Positions 33,216 to 42,782 are shown, numbered from the stretch's first letter. The stretch is DNA of 64,000 bases from Micromonospora sp. LH3U1 (GCF_028475105.1 NZ_CP116936.1:4959501-5023500), one strand, 5' to 3'. Notes: generated by a model from the letters alone, not told the origin. Made by a program: numbers and translations.

Positions 33216-34151
33216 TCACGCCCCGAAGCGGCGCTGGAGGTCGGCGCGGGTGGGCATGGCGGTGGCGCCGCCTCGGGACTCGCAGACCAGGCCCGCTACC
33301 CGCAGCGCGAAGGCGACCCGCTCGGCCCAGCCTTCCGGGGAGCCTGGCTCACCGTCCTGTAGCAGGTCGGCGATCAGCCCGGCCATCACCGCGTCGCCGG
33401 CACCGGTGGCGTCGATGGCGTTGACCTTCGGCGCCGGCACCCGGACCGGGTCGGCGTCGGCGGCGGCCAGCACCGCACCGGCGGCGCCGAGCGTCACCAC
33501 CACCGTGGCGGCCCCCAACTCCCGCAGGTACGCCGCCACCCCCTCGACCGGTTCACCCGGGTAGAGCAGCCCGGCGTCGGCGGCGCTCAGCTTGACCACG
33601 TGCGCGCCGGCGGCGAACTCGGCCACCACCCCGCGCAGCCCTTCCAACGCGGCCGGCCCGTTGAGCAGCCGGGGACGCACGTTGGGGTCGAAGACCCGCA
33701 GGCCGGTGGCGAGCGACCAGGCACGTCGGGCGGCGGCCAGCGTGCCGGGTTGGAGCAGCACGATCGAGCCGCAGTAGACCACGTCGGCGCCCTCCAGCAG
33801 CGCGAGGTCCAGGTCGTCGGGGCCGAGCAGGCCGTAGGAGGCCGGCTCGCCGTAGAAGCGGAAGTCGGGTTCCGGCCCGGCGTACGTGACCACCGCGAGC
33901 GTGGTCGGCGCCGGCACCGTGACCGCACCGGCCACCCCGACGTCGGCCGTGGTCAGGAAGGCGCGAATCCGGCCGCCCAGCACGTCGTCGCCGAGCGAGC
34001 CGACGAACTGTGCCGCACCGCCGAGGCGGGCCACCCCGACGGCGACGTTGAGCGGCCCGCCGCCGATCGCCTGCCGGTAGACCCGCTCGCCGTCGCACTC
34101 GCTGTCGAGCAGGTCGACGAGCGCCTCGCCGAGCACCACCGCGTATCCCAT
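33216..34151 (-). CDS. PfkB-family sugar kinase (fructokinase-like)
   Basis: 311 residues. N-terminal GEALVDLLDSE...GGGPLNVAVGVARLGGAAQFVGSLGDD is the PfkB signature 1 (substrate binding); signature 2 DATGAGDAVMAGLIADLL holds the catalytic Asp and the ATP anion hole. The overall pattern (short lid, FYGEPASYGLL) fits a fructokinase or ribokinase-like enzyme; the sugar cannot be fixed from sequence. Start ATG 34151 with GGGAGG upstream; longer frames lack a ribosome site. Not clustered with a transporter. Confidence 0.9.
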   Translation of the reverse strand: MGYAVVLGEALVDLLDSECDGERVYRQAIGGGPLNVAVGVARLGGAAQFVGSLGDDVLGGRIRAFLTTADVGVAGAVTVPAPTTLAVVTYAGPEPDFRFYGEPASYGLLGPDDLDLALLEGADVVYCGSIVLLQPGTLAAARRAWSLATGLRVFDPNVRPRLLNGPAALEGLRGVVAEFAAGAHVVKLSAADAGLLYPGEPVEGVAAYLRELGAATVVVTLGAAGAVLAAADADPVRVPAPKVNAIDATGAGDAVMAGLIADLLQDGEPGSPEGWAERVAFALRVAGLVCESRGGATAMPTRADLQRRFGA

Positions 34152-34260
34152 GCCGATCCTCCCGTCGTCGCCAACCGCCACGGCCGCCGCACACCGAGCC
34201 GATCGCCGTGGCACCAGGCTGGCACAGCGCACGCTCCGGTGTGCGGCACAACGACCTGCG

Positions 34261-35412
34261 CTACCCCGGCTGATGGATCGGCCCGTCGAGCGCCGCCAGC
34301 GGGCGGCCGGTGCCACCCCAGCGGGCCGCGACGATCTGCGCGGCCACGCTCACCGCGGTCTCCTCCGGAGTACGCCCACCGAGGTCCAACCCGATCGGGG
34401 AGGCGAGCCGGGCGAGTTGCGCCTCAGTCAGCCCCGCCTCGCGCAACAGCTTGTGCCGATCGTCGTGGGTGCGCCGCGAGCCCATCGCACCGACATATGC
34501 CAGCGGGTGGCGTAGCGCCAGCTCCAGCAACGGCACGTCGAACTTCGGGTCGTGGGTGAGCACGCACACCACCGTCCGCCCGTCGACCCGATCGGCGTCC
34601 AGCTCCGTACGCAGGTAGCGGTGCGGCCACCGCACCACCACCTCGGCCGCCTCGGGAAAGCGACGCGCGGTGGCGAAGACCGGCCGGGCGTCGCAGACCG
34701 TGACCCGGTAGCCGAGGAACGCGCCGATCCGGGCCACCGCGGCGGCGAAGTCGATCGCGCCGAACACGATCATCCGGGGCGGGGTGGCGTACGCGGTCAC
34801 GAAGAGGCTGATGCCGCCACCTCGGCGTTGCCCGTGGTACCCGTACCGGAGCACCCCGCTGTGCCCGGCGGCGAGCAGCCCGAGGGCGTCGGCGCAGGCG
34901 GCGTCGTCGAGTCGGTCGTCGCCGAGCGAGCCGATCGGCCGGTCGCCGGTCAGCACCAGCCGGCGACCCAGCCGCCGTTCCGGGTCGCTCGGCACCGCGT
35001 CCGGTGGGTCACCGGCATCGGCCGCCACGCAGGTGACCACTGCCGTCGGTTGGCCGTCCCGGCGGGCGGCGGCGACCGCGTCCAGCGCCGGCAGGGCGCT
35101 CGCGTCGACGCGCTCCACGAAAACGTCAAGGATCCCGCCGCAGGTCAGGCCCACGGTGTACGCCTCGTCGTCGCTGATCCCGTAGCGGGTCAGCTCGGGT
35201 GCGCCGGTGTCGAGCACGCGGCGGGCCCGTTCGTAGAGATCCGCCTCGACGCAGCCGCCGGAGACGCTGCCGGTGACGGTGCCGTCGGCCGCGACCACCA
35301 TGGTGGCGCCGGGCGGCTGCGGCGCGGAGTGCCAGGTGGCCACGACGGTGGCCAGGGCGACCGACTCGCCGGCGCGGCAACGGCGGTGCACCTCGTCGAA
35401 CACGTCCGGCAC
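34261..35412 (-). CDS. XdhC/CoxI-family protein
   Basis: 383 residues from GTG 35412. The N-terminal XdhC/CoxI domain has the signature TGSVSGGCVEADLYE and PPGATMVV, with Cys residues in SGGCVE and LTCGGILDV. The C-terminal Rossmann-like XdhC domain has IVFGAIDFAAAVARIGAFLGYRVTVCDARPVFA and GAMGSRRTHDDRH. XdhC inserts sulfurated molybdenum cofactor into xanthine dehydrogenase-type enzymes. No xanthine or CO dehydrogenase subunits lie in this window, so it is either an orphan or serves an enzyme encoded elsewhere. Note AIDF where the Rossmann glycines of relatives usually stand. Confidence 0.9.
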   Translation of the reverse strand: MPDVFDEVHRRCRAGESVALATVVATWHSAPQPPGATMVVAADGTVTGSVSGGCVEADLYERARRVLDTGAPELTRYGISDDEAYTVGLTCGGILDVFVERVDASALPALDAVAAARRDGQPTAVVTCVAADAGDPPDAVPSDPERRLGRRLVLTGDRPIGSLGDDRLDDAACADALGLLAAGHSGVLRYGYHGQRRGGGISLFVTAYATPPRMIVFGAIDFAAAVARIGAFLGYRVTVCDARPVFATARRFPEAAEVVVRWPHRYLRTELDADRVDGRTVVCVLTHDPKFDVPLLELALRHPLAYVGAMGSRRTHDDRHKLLREAGLTEAQLARLASPIGLDLGGRTPEETAVSVAAQIVAARWGGTGRPLAALDGPIHQPG

Positions 35413-35768
35413 CGGGTGCAGCCTCTCCGTCGCGTCGTCCCCGTACGCAGGATATGGCGTCCCACGACGATCGGCGGGTCATCTCATTCATCGAGGAACG
35501 ACTATTGCGGTGTGACCGCGCGGCGTGGTGGGATGACGCGTACCGGGTGGTGCGAGGGCTGCCGCGCCGCCGGTTGCCGGGTTCGTTGGGCGCGAGGGCA
35601 CCGGTCCAGGACAGGACCGTCGACGGCGCACGTCCACCGGCCGGTTTTCCTCCGGGGCACGTCGCCGTGATCGTCGCACCGCTCACGACAGCGGGGCGAT
35701 CAGGCCACATCCCATCCGCTTGCGGCGGGGCGGCTCGGGCAGCGCGCCTCGCAGGTCAGGAGAAACCC
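35413..35768. other. 356-base divergent intergenic region
   Basis: Lies between the starts of the XdhC gene (minus) and the AA10 gene (plus). No protein-coding or RNA gene is convincing here. A Shine-Dalgarno (caggag) for the AA10 start is at its right end. I searched by eye for a TGGGAGCGCTCCCA-type CebR box and did not see one. Confidence 0.5.
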
Positions 35769-36899
35769 GTGAACCGTTCCCGTACGGCTGCGTTGCTCAT
35801 CGCGGCCGTGACCCTCGCGCTGGGCGCTGTCGCCCTGGCGCCCAGTCCGCAGCCAGCCGCCGCGCACGGCGCGGCCATGACTCCGGGCAGCCGCACCTAC
35901 CTGTGCTGGCAGGACGGCCTCAGCCAGACCGGTGAGATCAGGCCGAACAACCCCGCGTGCTCCGCTGCGGTGGCACAGAGTGGGGCGAACTCGCTCTACA
36001 ACTGGTTCAGTGTGCTGCGCTCCGACGCGGGCGGGCGGACCACTGGCTTCATCCCGGACGGGCAGTTGTGCAGTGGTGGAAACTCCGGTTACCGCGGCTA
36101 CGACCTGCCTCGCACCGACTGGCCGTTGACCCACCTGACGGCCGGGGCGCGGTTGGACTTCCGGTACAGCAACTGGGCGCACCACCCGGGCACCTTCTAC
36201 TTCTACGTGACGAAGAACAGTTGGAGCCCGAACCGGGCGCTGGCCTGGGGTGACCTGGAGGAGCAGCCGTTCCTCACGGTGACCAACCCGCCGCAGCGCG
36301 GCGCGGTCGGCACCAACGACGGGCACTACTACTTCAGCGGCAACCTGCCGTCGGGTAAGAGTGGCCAGCACATCATCTACTCCCGTTGGGTGCGCGCGGA
36401 CTCGCAGGAGAACTTCTTCGGCTGCTCCGACGTGACCTTCGACGGCGGCAACGGCCAGGTGACCGGGGTGGGTCCGGGTGGCACTCCGCCGCCGACCCCC
36501 ACTCCGACCCCGACCACCCCGACGCCCACACCGACCACGCCGACGCCGACGCCGACCACGCCGACCCCGGCCCCGTCGACACCACTGCCGCCCACCGGTA
36601 ACTGCATGGCGGTCTACAAGGTGGTCAGCGCCTGGCAGGGCGGCTTCCAGGGCGAAGTAATGATCATGAACCACAGTAGTGCGCCGTATTCGGGCTGGAC
36701 CGCGAGTTGGACCTGGCCCAGCGGGCAGGCGATCAGTCAGGTCTGGGGTGCGACACAGACGTCGTCCGGCTCGACGGTGACGGCGACAAACGTCTCCTAC
36801 AACGGCACGGTCGCACCGGAAGGCACCACGACCTTCGGCTTCCTGGCAAGCACCACAGGAACCAACGGCATCCCAACGGTGACCTGCTCCGGCCGCTAG
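35769..36899 (+). CDS. Secreted lytic polysaccharide monooxygenase (AA10) with CBM2
   Basis: 376 residues from GTG 35769 (AGGAG upstream). A signal peptide of 32 residues ends in PQPAAA, so the mature protein begins with His33, the N-terminal histidine of the copper brace; the second ligand is in NWAHHPGTF. Other AA10 landmarks: MTPGSRTYLCW, NNPACSAAV, LYNWFSV, NSWSPNRALAWGDLEEQPF and FFGCSDVTF. A Pro-Thr linker (about residues 238-275) leads to a CBM2 (CMAVYKVVSAWQGGFQGEVMI...GIPTVTC). It cleaves crystalline cellulose or chitin oxidatively outside the cell. Followed by palindrome A2 as terminator. Substrate preference is not clear. Confidence 0.95.
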   Translation: MNRSRTAALLIAAVTLALGAVALAPSPQPAAAHGAAMTPGSRTYLCWQDGLSQTGEIRPNNPACSAAVAQSGANSLYNWFSVLRSDAGGRTTGFIPDGQLCSGGNSGYRGYDLPRTDWPLTHLTAGARLDFRYSNWAHHPGTFYFYVTKNSWSPNRALAWGDLEEQPFLTVTNPPQRGAVGTNDGHYYFSGNLPSGKSGQHIIYSRWVRADSQENFFGCSDVTFDGGNGQVTGVGPGGTPPPTPTPTPTTPTPTPTTPTPTPTTPTPAPSTPLPPTGNCMAVYKVVSAWQGGFQGEVMIMNHSSAPYSGWTASWTWPSGQAISQVWGATQTSSGSTVTATNVSYNGTVAPEGTTTFGFLASTTGTNGIPTVTCSGR

Positions 36900-36909
36900 C
36901 CCCCTGAAA

Positions 36910-36965
36910 TGATCAAGAGGTTTGCGTCACCGGAACCGCTCCGGATGACGCAAACCTCTTGATCA
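36910..36965. repeat. Palindromic element family A, copy 2
   Basis: Arms identical to copy 1 at 961-1016 (36910-36929 and 36946-36965), 20 bp perfect, again with a 16-nt loop, but the loop sequence differs. Lies between convergent AA10 and asnB. Confidence 0.93.
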
Positions 36966-36982
36966 ACAAAGTGGAGCCGAAG

Positions 36983-38944
36983 TCAGCGGACCATGGAGCC
37001 GACAACCGGCTTCGTGAGCAGGGCGGACTGGTTGCGCTGGATGCCCGGGTCGAGGGTCTTGGCCACGAAGATGGCGTGCCAGATGCAGAAGATCAGCACC
37101 GTCCACACCTTGCGGGAGTGGTCGGCCTCCTCCCGCTTGTGCTCGTCGAGCAGCCGCAGCGCGTACGACAGGTCGAGCAGGTCGCCCGCGCCGGAGGTGC
37201 TCAGCACGTGCCGGGCCCACTCGTACATCTCGCCGCGCAGCCAGACCCGGGTGGGGGTCGGGAAGCCCAGCTTCTTGCGGTTGACGATGGCCGGCGGCAC
37301 GACGCCCTGCAACGCCTGGCGCATCGCGTACTTGGTGGCGTCGGAGCGCGGCGGCAGCTTCAGGTCGACCGGGATCTTCGCCGCGACGTCGAACACCTCA
37401 CGGTCGAGGAACGGCACCCGCACCTCCAACGAGTGCGACATCGAGATCCGGTCGGCCTTGACCAGGATGTCGCCCCGCAGCCAGGTGTAGAGGTCGACGT
37501 ACTGCATCTTGGTGACGTCGTCCAGCTCCGTGCACTCGGCGTAGATCGGGGCGGTGACGTCCGTGTAGCGCACCGAGGGGTCGTAGCGGCGCATCAGGTG
37601 CTGCTTCTCCTCCTCGGTGAACATCCGGGCATTGCCGTAGTAGCGCTCCTCGATCGGGGTGGTGCCGCGCTCCAGGAAGCTCTTGCCCTTGACCCCCTGC
37701 GGGATCGCCTTGGAGACCGCGCGCAGCCCCTTCTGCACCCCGCCGGGCAGGCCGTTGACGGTGCCCAGCGACAGCGGCTCCCGGTAGATGGTGTAGCCGC
37801 CGAAGAACTCGTCGGCGCCCTCACCGGAGAGCACCACCGTGACGTGCTCGGCGGCCTTCTTGGCCACGAAGTAGAGCGGCACCAGCGCCGGGTCGGCCAC
37901 CGGGTCGTCCAGGTGCCAGACGATCTTCGGCAGCGCGTCGATCATGTCCTGCGGACCGATCTTGGTGGGGATGGTGGTGACGTCCAGGTGCCGGGCCGAC
38001 TCCTGGGCAACGTCGATCTCCGAGTACCCCGGTACGTCGTAGCCGACGGTGAAGGTGAGGATGTTCGGGTTGAACTCCCGGGCCAGCGCGACCACGGCCG
38101 TGGAGTCGATGCCGCTGGACAGGAACGAACCGACCGGCACGTCGGAGCGCATGTGCATGCGCACGCTCTCCCGCAGCGTCTCCCGGATCTCGTGGTAGAG
38201 CTTCTGCTCGTCGTCGACCGGTGCCGGCCGGAACACCGGCCGGTACCACCGACGCACGTCGATCCGCCCGCCCGGGGTCCAGTTCAGGTACTCCCCGGAG
38301 CCGATCCGGCTGATGCCCTTGTGCAGGGTGCCGGGCTCGGGGACGTACTGCAGGGTCAGGTAGTGGCTGAGGTTGGCCGTGTCGACGCCCGCGTCGCCCT
38401 GGTAGTTGCTGTGCGCGAACGGCAGCAACGCCTTCTTCTCCGACGCCAGGTAGAGGCCGTCGGCGGTCTCCAGATAGTGCATCGGCTTGATGCCGAAGTA
38501 GTCGCGGGCACCGAACGCGCGCCGCTCCTGCCGGTCCCAGATGACGAAGGCGAACATGCCCCGCAGCCGGGTGAGCACCTGCTCGCCCCAGAAGTGGTAG
38601 CCCGCGACGATCACCTCACCGTCACCGGCGGTGGCGAACTGGGCACCGAAGTTCCTGATCAACTCCTCGCGCAGCTCGATGTAGTTGTAGATCTCACCGT
38701 TGAAGGTGAGCAGGTAACGGCCGTTCGCGTAGGGCAGCGGCTCGTGGCTCGACGCGACGTCGATGATCGCCAACCGCTTGTGGGCGAACACGCCGTCCGC
38801 GTACCGGCCGGAGGCGTCGCCGACCACCTCGACCCCGGTCTCGTCGGGGCCGCGATGGTGCAGGCATTCCAACGCTCCGGCGATGTGGTCGCGGTGCGCG
38901 GCGGCGTTACCGTTCGCGCTGAAGAAGGCCAGAAGTCCGCACAT
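36983..38944 (-). CDS. asnB: Glutamine-hydrolysing asparagine synthetase
   Basis: 653 residues. Makes asparagine from aspartate, glutamine and ATP. The N-terminal Ntn glutaminase domain needs Cys at position 2, so the start is ATG 38944 (MCGLLAFFS) and not ATG 38953; GGAAAG has the right spacing to 38944. Glutaminase motifs HHRGPDE, NGEIYNY and SLEVRVPF are visible, and the synthetase PP-loop is SSGIDSTAV. C-terminal block GEGADEFFGGYTIYREP. Could also act on a cell-wall or protein amide, as some AsnB paralogues do. Convergent with the AA10 gene, divergent from pepP. Confidence 0.93.
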   Translation of the reverse strand: MCGLLAFFSANGNAAAHRDHIAGALECLHHRGPDETGVEVVGDASGRYADGVFAHKRLAIIDVASSHEPLPYANGRYLLTFNGEIYNYIELREELIRNFGAQFATAGDGEVIVAGYHFWGEQVLTRLRGMFAFVIWDRQERRAFGARDYFGIKPMHYLETADGLYLASEKKALLPFAHSNYQGDAGVDTANLSHYLTLQYVPEPGTLHKGISRIGSGEYLNWTPGGRIDVRRWYRPVFRPAPVDDEQKLYHEIRETLRESVRMHMRSDVPVGSFLSSGIDSTAVVALAREFNPNILTFTVGYDVPGYSEIDVAQESARHLDVTTIPTKIGPQDMIDALPKIVWHLDDPVADPALVPLYFVAKKAAEHVTVVLSGEGADEFFGGYTIYREPLSLGTVNGLPGGVQKGLRAVSKAIPQGVKGKSFLERGTTPIEERYYGNARMFTEEEKQHLMRRYDPSVRYTDVTAPIYAECTELDDVTKMQYVDLYTWLRGDILVKADRISMSHSLEVRVPFLDREVFDVAAKIPVDLKLPPRSDATKYAMRQALQGVVPPAIVNRKKLGFPTPTRVWLRGEMYEWARHVLSTSGAGDLLDLSYALRLLDEHKREEADHSRKVWTVLIFCIWHAIFVAKTLDPGIQRNQSALLTKPVVGSMVR

Positions 38945-39077
38945 GGTGGTCATCTTTCCACGGGCGCTGTCGGCCCATCGCAGCCGTCCGTCGATCCGCC
39001 CGGCTCCCGGGGGGCGTCACCGCGAACCGGGCGCGCGGTACGGTCGGGACCAGCAACGAAGCGGAGGGAGCGGCGCA

Positions 39078-40559
39078 ATGACCGAGGGACGCACCGACGG
39101 TACGCCGACAGACGGCACGGAATCGCACGATCCGGACTTCCCGGAGGCGTTCCTGTCCTTCATGCGGCAAGGTTGGCGCGACACCGCGCTCCCCGTGGCG
39201 CCCCGGCCGGAGGTGCCCAACTACGCCAAGCGGCGGGCGGCGCTCTCGGCGGCCTTCCCCGGCGAGACGCTGGTGATCCCCACCGGCGCCGAGAAGGTCC
39301 GGGCCAACGACACCGACCACCCGTTCCGGCCGGGCAGTGACTTCGCCTACCTGACCGGCGACCACGACGCGGACAGCGTGCTGGTGTTGCGCCCGAACGG
39401 TTCGGGGCACGACGCGACGCTGTACATGCGGCCCCGGTCGTCCCGGGAGACCGATGAGTTCTTCCGCAGCCGCAACGGTGAGCTGTGGGTGGGCCGGCGG
39501 CACACACTCAGCGAGAAGTCGACCGAGCTGGGCCTGCCCACCGCCGACCTGACCGGCCTGGAGGCGACGCTCGCCGACCTGGCGCCGGGGCGTACCCGGG
39601 TGCTGCGCGGTTTCGACACCCAGGTGGACGCGGCCGTCCGCCCGTACGACGGGGTCCGCACCAAGGGACAGCCGGCCCGGGACCGGGAGCTGGCGATCGC
39701 CATCTCGGAGATGAAGCTGGTCAAGGACGAGTGGGAGATCGGCCAACTCCAGGACGCGATCGACGCCACCGTACGCGGCTTCGAGGACGTGGCCCGGATC
39801 CTTCCGGCGGACCGCGCCGTCTCGGAGCGGCTGCTGGAGGGTGTCTTCGCGCTGCGGGCCCGGCACGACGGCAACGACGTCGGGTACAGCTCGATCGTCG
39901 GTGCCGGCGAGCACGCCACGATCCTGCACTGGGTGCACAACCACGGTGCCACCCGGCCGGGTGACCTGCTGCTGATGGACATGGGCGTCGAGGGCCGAAA
40001 CCTCTACACCGCCGATGTGACGCGGGTGCTGCCGGTGAGCGGCCGGTTCACCGCCCTGCAGCGCCAGGTCTACGACATCGTGTACGCCTCACAGCAGGCG
40101 GGCATCGAGGCCATCCGGCCCGGGGTGAAGTTCAAGGATGTCCACCTGACCTGCATGCGGGTGCTCGCCGAGGGCCTGGCCGAGCTGGGTCTGCTGCCGG
40201 TGAGCGTGGACGAGGCGATGGACGAGAAGTCGACCGTCTACCGGCGATGGACGCTGCACGGCTTCGGCCACATGCTCGGCATCGACGTGCACGACTGCTC
40301 GAACGCCCGCAAGGAGACCTACCGCGATGGCGCGCTGGGCGAGGGCTACGTGCTCACCGTCGAGCCGGGGCTGTACTTCCAGCCGGAGGACGAGTTGGTC
40401 CCCGCCGAGCTGCGCGGCGTCGGCATCCGGATCGAGGACGACGTGTTGGTCACCGCGACCGGCGCGGTGAACCTGTCGGCCGGGCTGCCCCGCACCTCCG
40501 ACGAGGTGGAGATCTGGCTGGCCGAGCAACGTGAGGCTGGCCCGCGCCTGCCCGGCTGA
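39078..40559 (+). CDS. pepP: Aminopeptidase P (Xaa-Pro aminopeptidase)
   Basis: 493 residues. N-terminal AMP_N domain (residues about 40-185, YAKRRAALSAAFPGETLVIPTG) and C-terminal pita-bread peptidase M24 domain. Metal ligands: Asp in LLMDMGVEGRNLYTADVTRV (two Asp), His in HGFGHMLGIDVHD, Glu in VLTVEPGLYF and Glu in GVGIRIEDDVLV. Removes N-terminal residues preceding proline. ATG 39078 has GGAGGG upstream. Monocistronic. Confidence 0.94.
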   Translation: MTEGRTDGTPTDGTESHDPDFPEAFLSFMRQGWRDTALPVAPRPEVPNYAKRRAALSAAFPGETLVIPTGAEKVRANDTDHPFRPGSDFAYLTGDHDADSVLVLRPNGSGHDATLYMRPRSSRETDEFFRSRNGELWVGRRHTLSEKSTELGLPTADLTGLEATLADLAPGRTRVLRGFDTQVDAAVRPYDGVRTKGQPARDRELAIAISEMKLVKDEWEIGQLQDAIDATVRGFEDVARILPADRAVSERLLEGVFALRARHDGNDVGYSSIVGAGEHATILHWVHNHGATRPGDLLLMDMGVEGRNLYTADVTRVLPVSGRFTALQRQVYDIVYASQQAGIEAIRPGVKFKDVHLTCMRVLAEGLAELGLLPVSVDEAMDEKSTVYRRWTLHGFGHMLGIDVHDCSNARKETYRDGALGEGYVLTVEPGLYFQPEDELVPAELRGVGIRIEDDVLVTATGAVNLSAGLPRTSDEVEIWLAEQREAGPRLPG

Positions 40560-40720
40560 CTCCGGCACCCATACCGACCCTCGGCGGACCTCGCCGCCGG
40601 GCCGCGACGTTTCGACGTCCGCGCGCTCGGCGTCGGGGTCCGTCGGTGTTTGCGCTGGTCAACCCCTTTCCGCCGACCCGAACCGCTTGGCCGCCCTCAG
40701 CTGACCTGGGCCAAATGCGT

Positions 40721-40857
40721 GGTTATCTCGGATACGTCCGCATCACGAAGATGGTTCTCATACGGTGGGGATCAGAGGCTGCAACCTATTTGTAGCTGGT
40801 CGTGGCGCCTCGGGCGGTGCGACCCCGTCTGGTAGCAGGAAAGGGCGGAAGGCTCTG
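40721..40857 (+). promoter_or_regulatory. Promoter and structured 5' leader of beta-helix gene 1
   Basis: Shares an unusual promoter block with the paralogue: tcggata (40728-40734), 26 bases, then ttctcatacggtg (40755-40767). The transcript leader of about 90 bases begins with hairpin gctgcaa-cctat-ttgtagc (40778-40796, one G-U pair), a second GC hairpin (ggtcg/cgacc, about 40798-40824) and conserved ccgtctggta. The remaining gap from 40560 to 40720 has no gene. Confidence 0.6.
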
Positions 40858-42615
40858 ATGTCCAACGACGTAACGAGTACCGACGGCGGGGCCTCGACAG
40901 CTCCGCCGACACGACGACGACGGGTCCTCTGGGTCGCCGGCGTGGCCGGGCTGACCGGCGTGGTCGGCCTGGCGGCCCTCGGCGGCCTGGCCGCCAGGGA
41001 CGACAAGCCCAGCTCCGACAAGGTGTCCGACGCGCAGTCGTCGACCAACCGGCAGAACGTCAGCGACGCCGGCGGCGCGGACGACAAGGGCGCCAAGGAT
41101 GACGTCGCAGGGGACGACGAGTGGAGCGGCGACGGCTGGAGCGGCTTTGACGACCAGTCCGGCAAGGACGACAAGGGCGGCGACAAGGGCGGCGACAAGA
41201 ACGACGAGAAGGACCGCGCCAAGCAGGTGCCGTGCGACACCGACAAGCTGATCCAGGAGATCGTGTTCGCCAACAGCAGGAACGGCGGCGTACTGGAGCT
41301 GGCCAAGGGCTGCACCTACAACCTGACCCGCAACGACTACGAGGGCAACGGCCTGCCGGTGATCACCGAGCGGATCACGCTCAAGGGCGAGCACACCACC
41401 ATCGGCCGCGACGCCACCGCCGACTACTTCCGCATTCTCAACGTCGGCCCGGGCGGGCACCTCACCCTCAAGGGTTTGAGCATCAAGGGTGGCCAGACCC
41501 TCCAACGGGCGATGACCATGGACGCGGCGACGGTCTGGGCGCCGTACTCGGCCCTGGTCCGCTCCACCGCGTCCGGCGTGGAGGCCAAGCCCGCAGCGGC
41601 AGTCAAGGCCCCGGCAACAGTGGCTGCCAAGCCCGCGGCAACAGTGGCTGCCAAGCCCGCGGCAACAGTGGCTGCCAAGCCCGCGGCAACAGTGGCGGCG
41701 AAGCCGGCGGGTGCCGGGCCGGCGGCGGTGCCGCTCGTGGAGGAGCCCGGATTCAACGACGGCGCCGGGGTTCTGGTGCAGCCCGGTGGTCGTGCGGAGA
41801 TCCTGGACAGCGAGTTGCTCTACAACCAGGCCGGTGGCAACGGCGGCGGGCTGGCCAACTTCGGCAGCACGAAGCTCAGCAAGACGACGGTGGCGCACAA
41901 CACCGCCTTCTTCTACGGCGGCGGCATCTTCAATGCCGGGGTGCTTCAGGTCGATGAGTCGAAGGTCAAGGACAACACCGGGATCATCGGCGGCGGCGGC
42001 ATCTCCAACGGCGCTGCCCGGATCTTCACCGACGACGTCGACGGCGGTTCGGTCTGGGTCTACAAGAGCGAGATCACCGACAACGAGACGCTCGGCTTCG
42101 GCGGCGGCGTCCTGGACGTCGGGGGCACCACGACGTTGCACGACACGACGGTCAGCGGCAACACCGCGGTCCTCGCCGGTGGCGGTGTCGCGGTGGCCGA
42201 CGGTCAGCTCACCCTCAAGAACGCCACGGTGGCCAAGAACAGCACTGCTGGCGTGGGTGGCGGCCTGGCGGTGGCCTTCGACAGCACCGCGACCGTCGAG
42301 AACACCAAGATCAAGGACAACACCGCCGGGTTCTTCGGCGCCGGCCTCTTCAACGAGGACAGCGTCACCACGCTGCGCGACAGCGAGGTGGTGGGCAACC
42401 GGGCCATCGGTCCGCTGGCCCGCGGTGGCGGCATCTACAACACCCACGGGGGCGAGGTCAGCCTCCACCGGACGAAGGTGGCGCACAACTTCGCCACTCG
42501 TGCGCCCGGGGGCATCTTCAACCAGCTCGGCAGCACGGTGACCCTGGACGACAAGTCCGCGGTGACCGCCAACCGGCCTACCAACTGCGAGAACGTTCCG
42601 GACTGCTTCGCCTGA
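40858..42615 (+). CDS. Secreted right-handed beta-helix repeat protein, paralogue 1
   Basis: 585 residues. RRRRVLWVAGVAGLTGVVGLAALGGLA near the N-terminus is a signal peptide or anchor, possibly Tat-like. A charged Asp/Lys/Gly-rich stretch (residues about 60-120) is followed by VPCDTDKLIQEIVFANSRNGGVLELAKGCTYNLT, and then repeating GGG[IL]xN units (GGGLANFGSTKLSKTTVAHNTAFFYGGGIFNAG...) that fold as a parallel beta-helix of the polymorphic-outer-membrane-protein/pectate-lyase type. A 24-bp, 8-residue repeat (ATVAAKPA, four copies, 41614-41709) interrupts it. No catalytic residues are evident, so it is probably a structural or adhesive surface protein. Ends in CENVPDCFA. Confidence 0.85.
   Translation: MSNDVTSTDGGASTAPPTRRRRVLWVAGVAGLTGVVGLAALGGLAARDDKPSSDKVSDAQSSTNRQNVSDAGGADDKGAKDDVAGDDEWSGDGWSGFDDQSGKDDKGGDKGGDKNDEKDRAKQVPCDTDKLIQEIVFANSRNGGVLELAKGCTYNLTRNDYEGNGLPVITERITLKGEHTTIGRDATADYFRILNVGPGGHLTLKGLSIKGGQTLQRAMTMDAATVWAPYSALVRSTASGVEAKPAAAVKAPATVAAKPAATVAAKPAATVAAKPAATVAAKPAGAGPAAVPLVEEPGFNDGAGVLVQPGGRAEILDSELLYNQAGGNGGGLANFGSTKLSKTTVAHNTAFFYGGGIFNAGVLQVDESKVKDNTGIIGGGGISNGAARIFTDDVDGGSVWVYKSEITDNETLGFGGGVLDVGGTTTLHDTTVSGNTAVLAGGGVAVADGQLTLKNATVAKNSTAGVGGGLAVAFDSTATVENTKIKDNTAGFFGAGLFNEDSVTTLRDSEVVGNRAIGPLARGGGIYNTHGGEVSLHRTKVAHNFATRAPGGIFNQLGSTVTLDDKSAVTANRPTNCENVPDCFA
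41614..41709 (+). repeat. 24-bp coding minisatellite
   Basis: Three perfect and one variant copy of a 24-bp unit starting gcaacagtggctgccaagcc encode ATVAAKPA in the spacer of beta-helix paralogue 1. The same position of the paralogue holds a different KAALKAAP repeat. Confidence 0.9.
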
Positions 42616-42646
42616 TCGGGTGGGGCTGATCCACATAGAGAGGGTG

Positions 42647-42680
42647 CGCCCCTCCGAGCCGCTCACGGCCCGGAGGGGCG
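42647..42680 (+). terminator. Terminator hairpin after beta-helix gene 1
   Basis: The arms cgcccctccg (42647-42656) and cggaggggcg (42671-42680), 10 bp perfect, lie 32 bases after the stop codon. Confidence 0.75.
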
Positions 42681-42782
42681 TACCTGTTTGGGCAGCCCAC
42701 AGGCTCGCCACCCGGGTTGGGCGATCAGGTGCCATCCCGGGGCCTCCAGGCACTCCTGGAGGGAACATGAACCTAATGTGGG

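Noticed and set aside
35413..35768. Cellulose-regulator (CebR) box for the AA10 gene
   Set aside because: No TGGGAGCGCTCCCA-like palindrome is visible.
36480..36590. Tandem DNA repeat inside the AA10 gene
   Set aside because: It encodes the normal Pro-Thr linker between AA10 and CBM2, with codon-level repetition only.
36959..39340. Long plus-strand frame opposite asparagine synthetase
   Set aside because: Antisense of asnB; starts inside palindrome A2 and has no domain.
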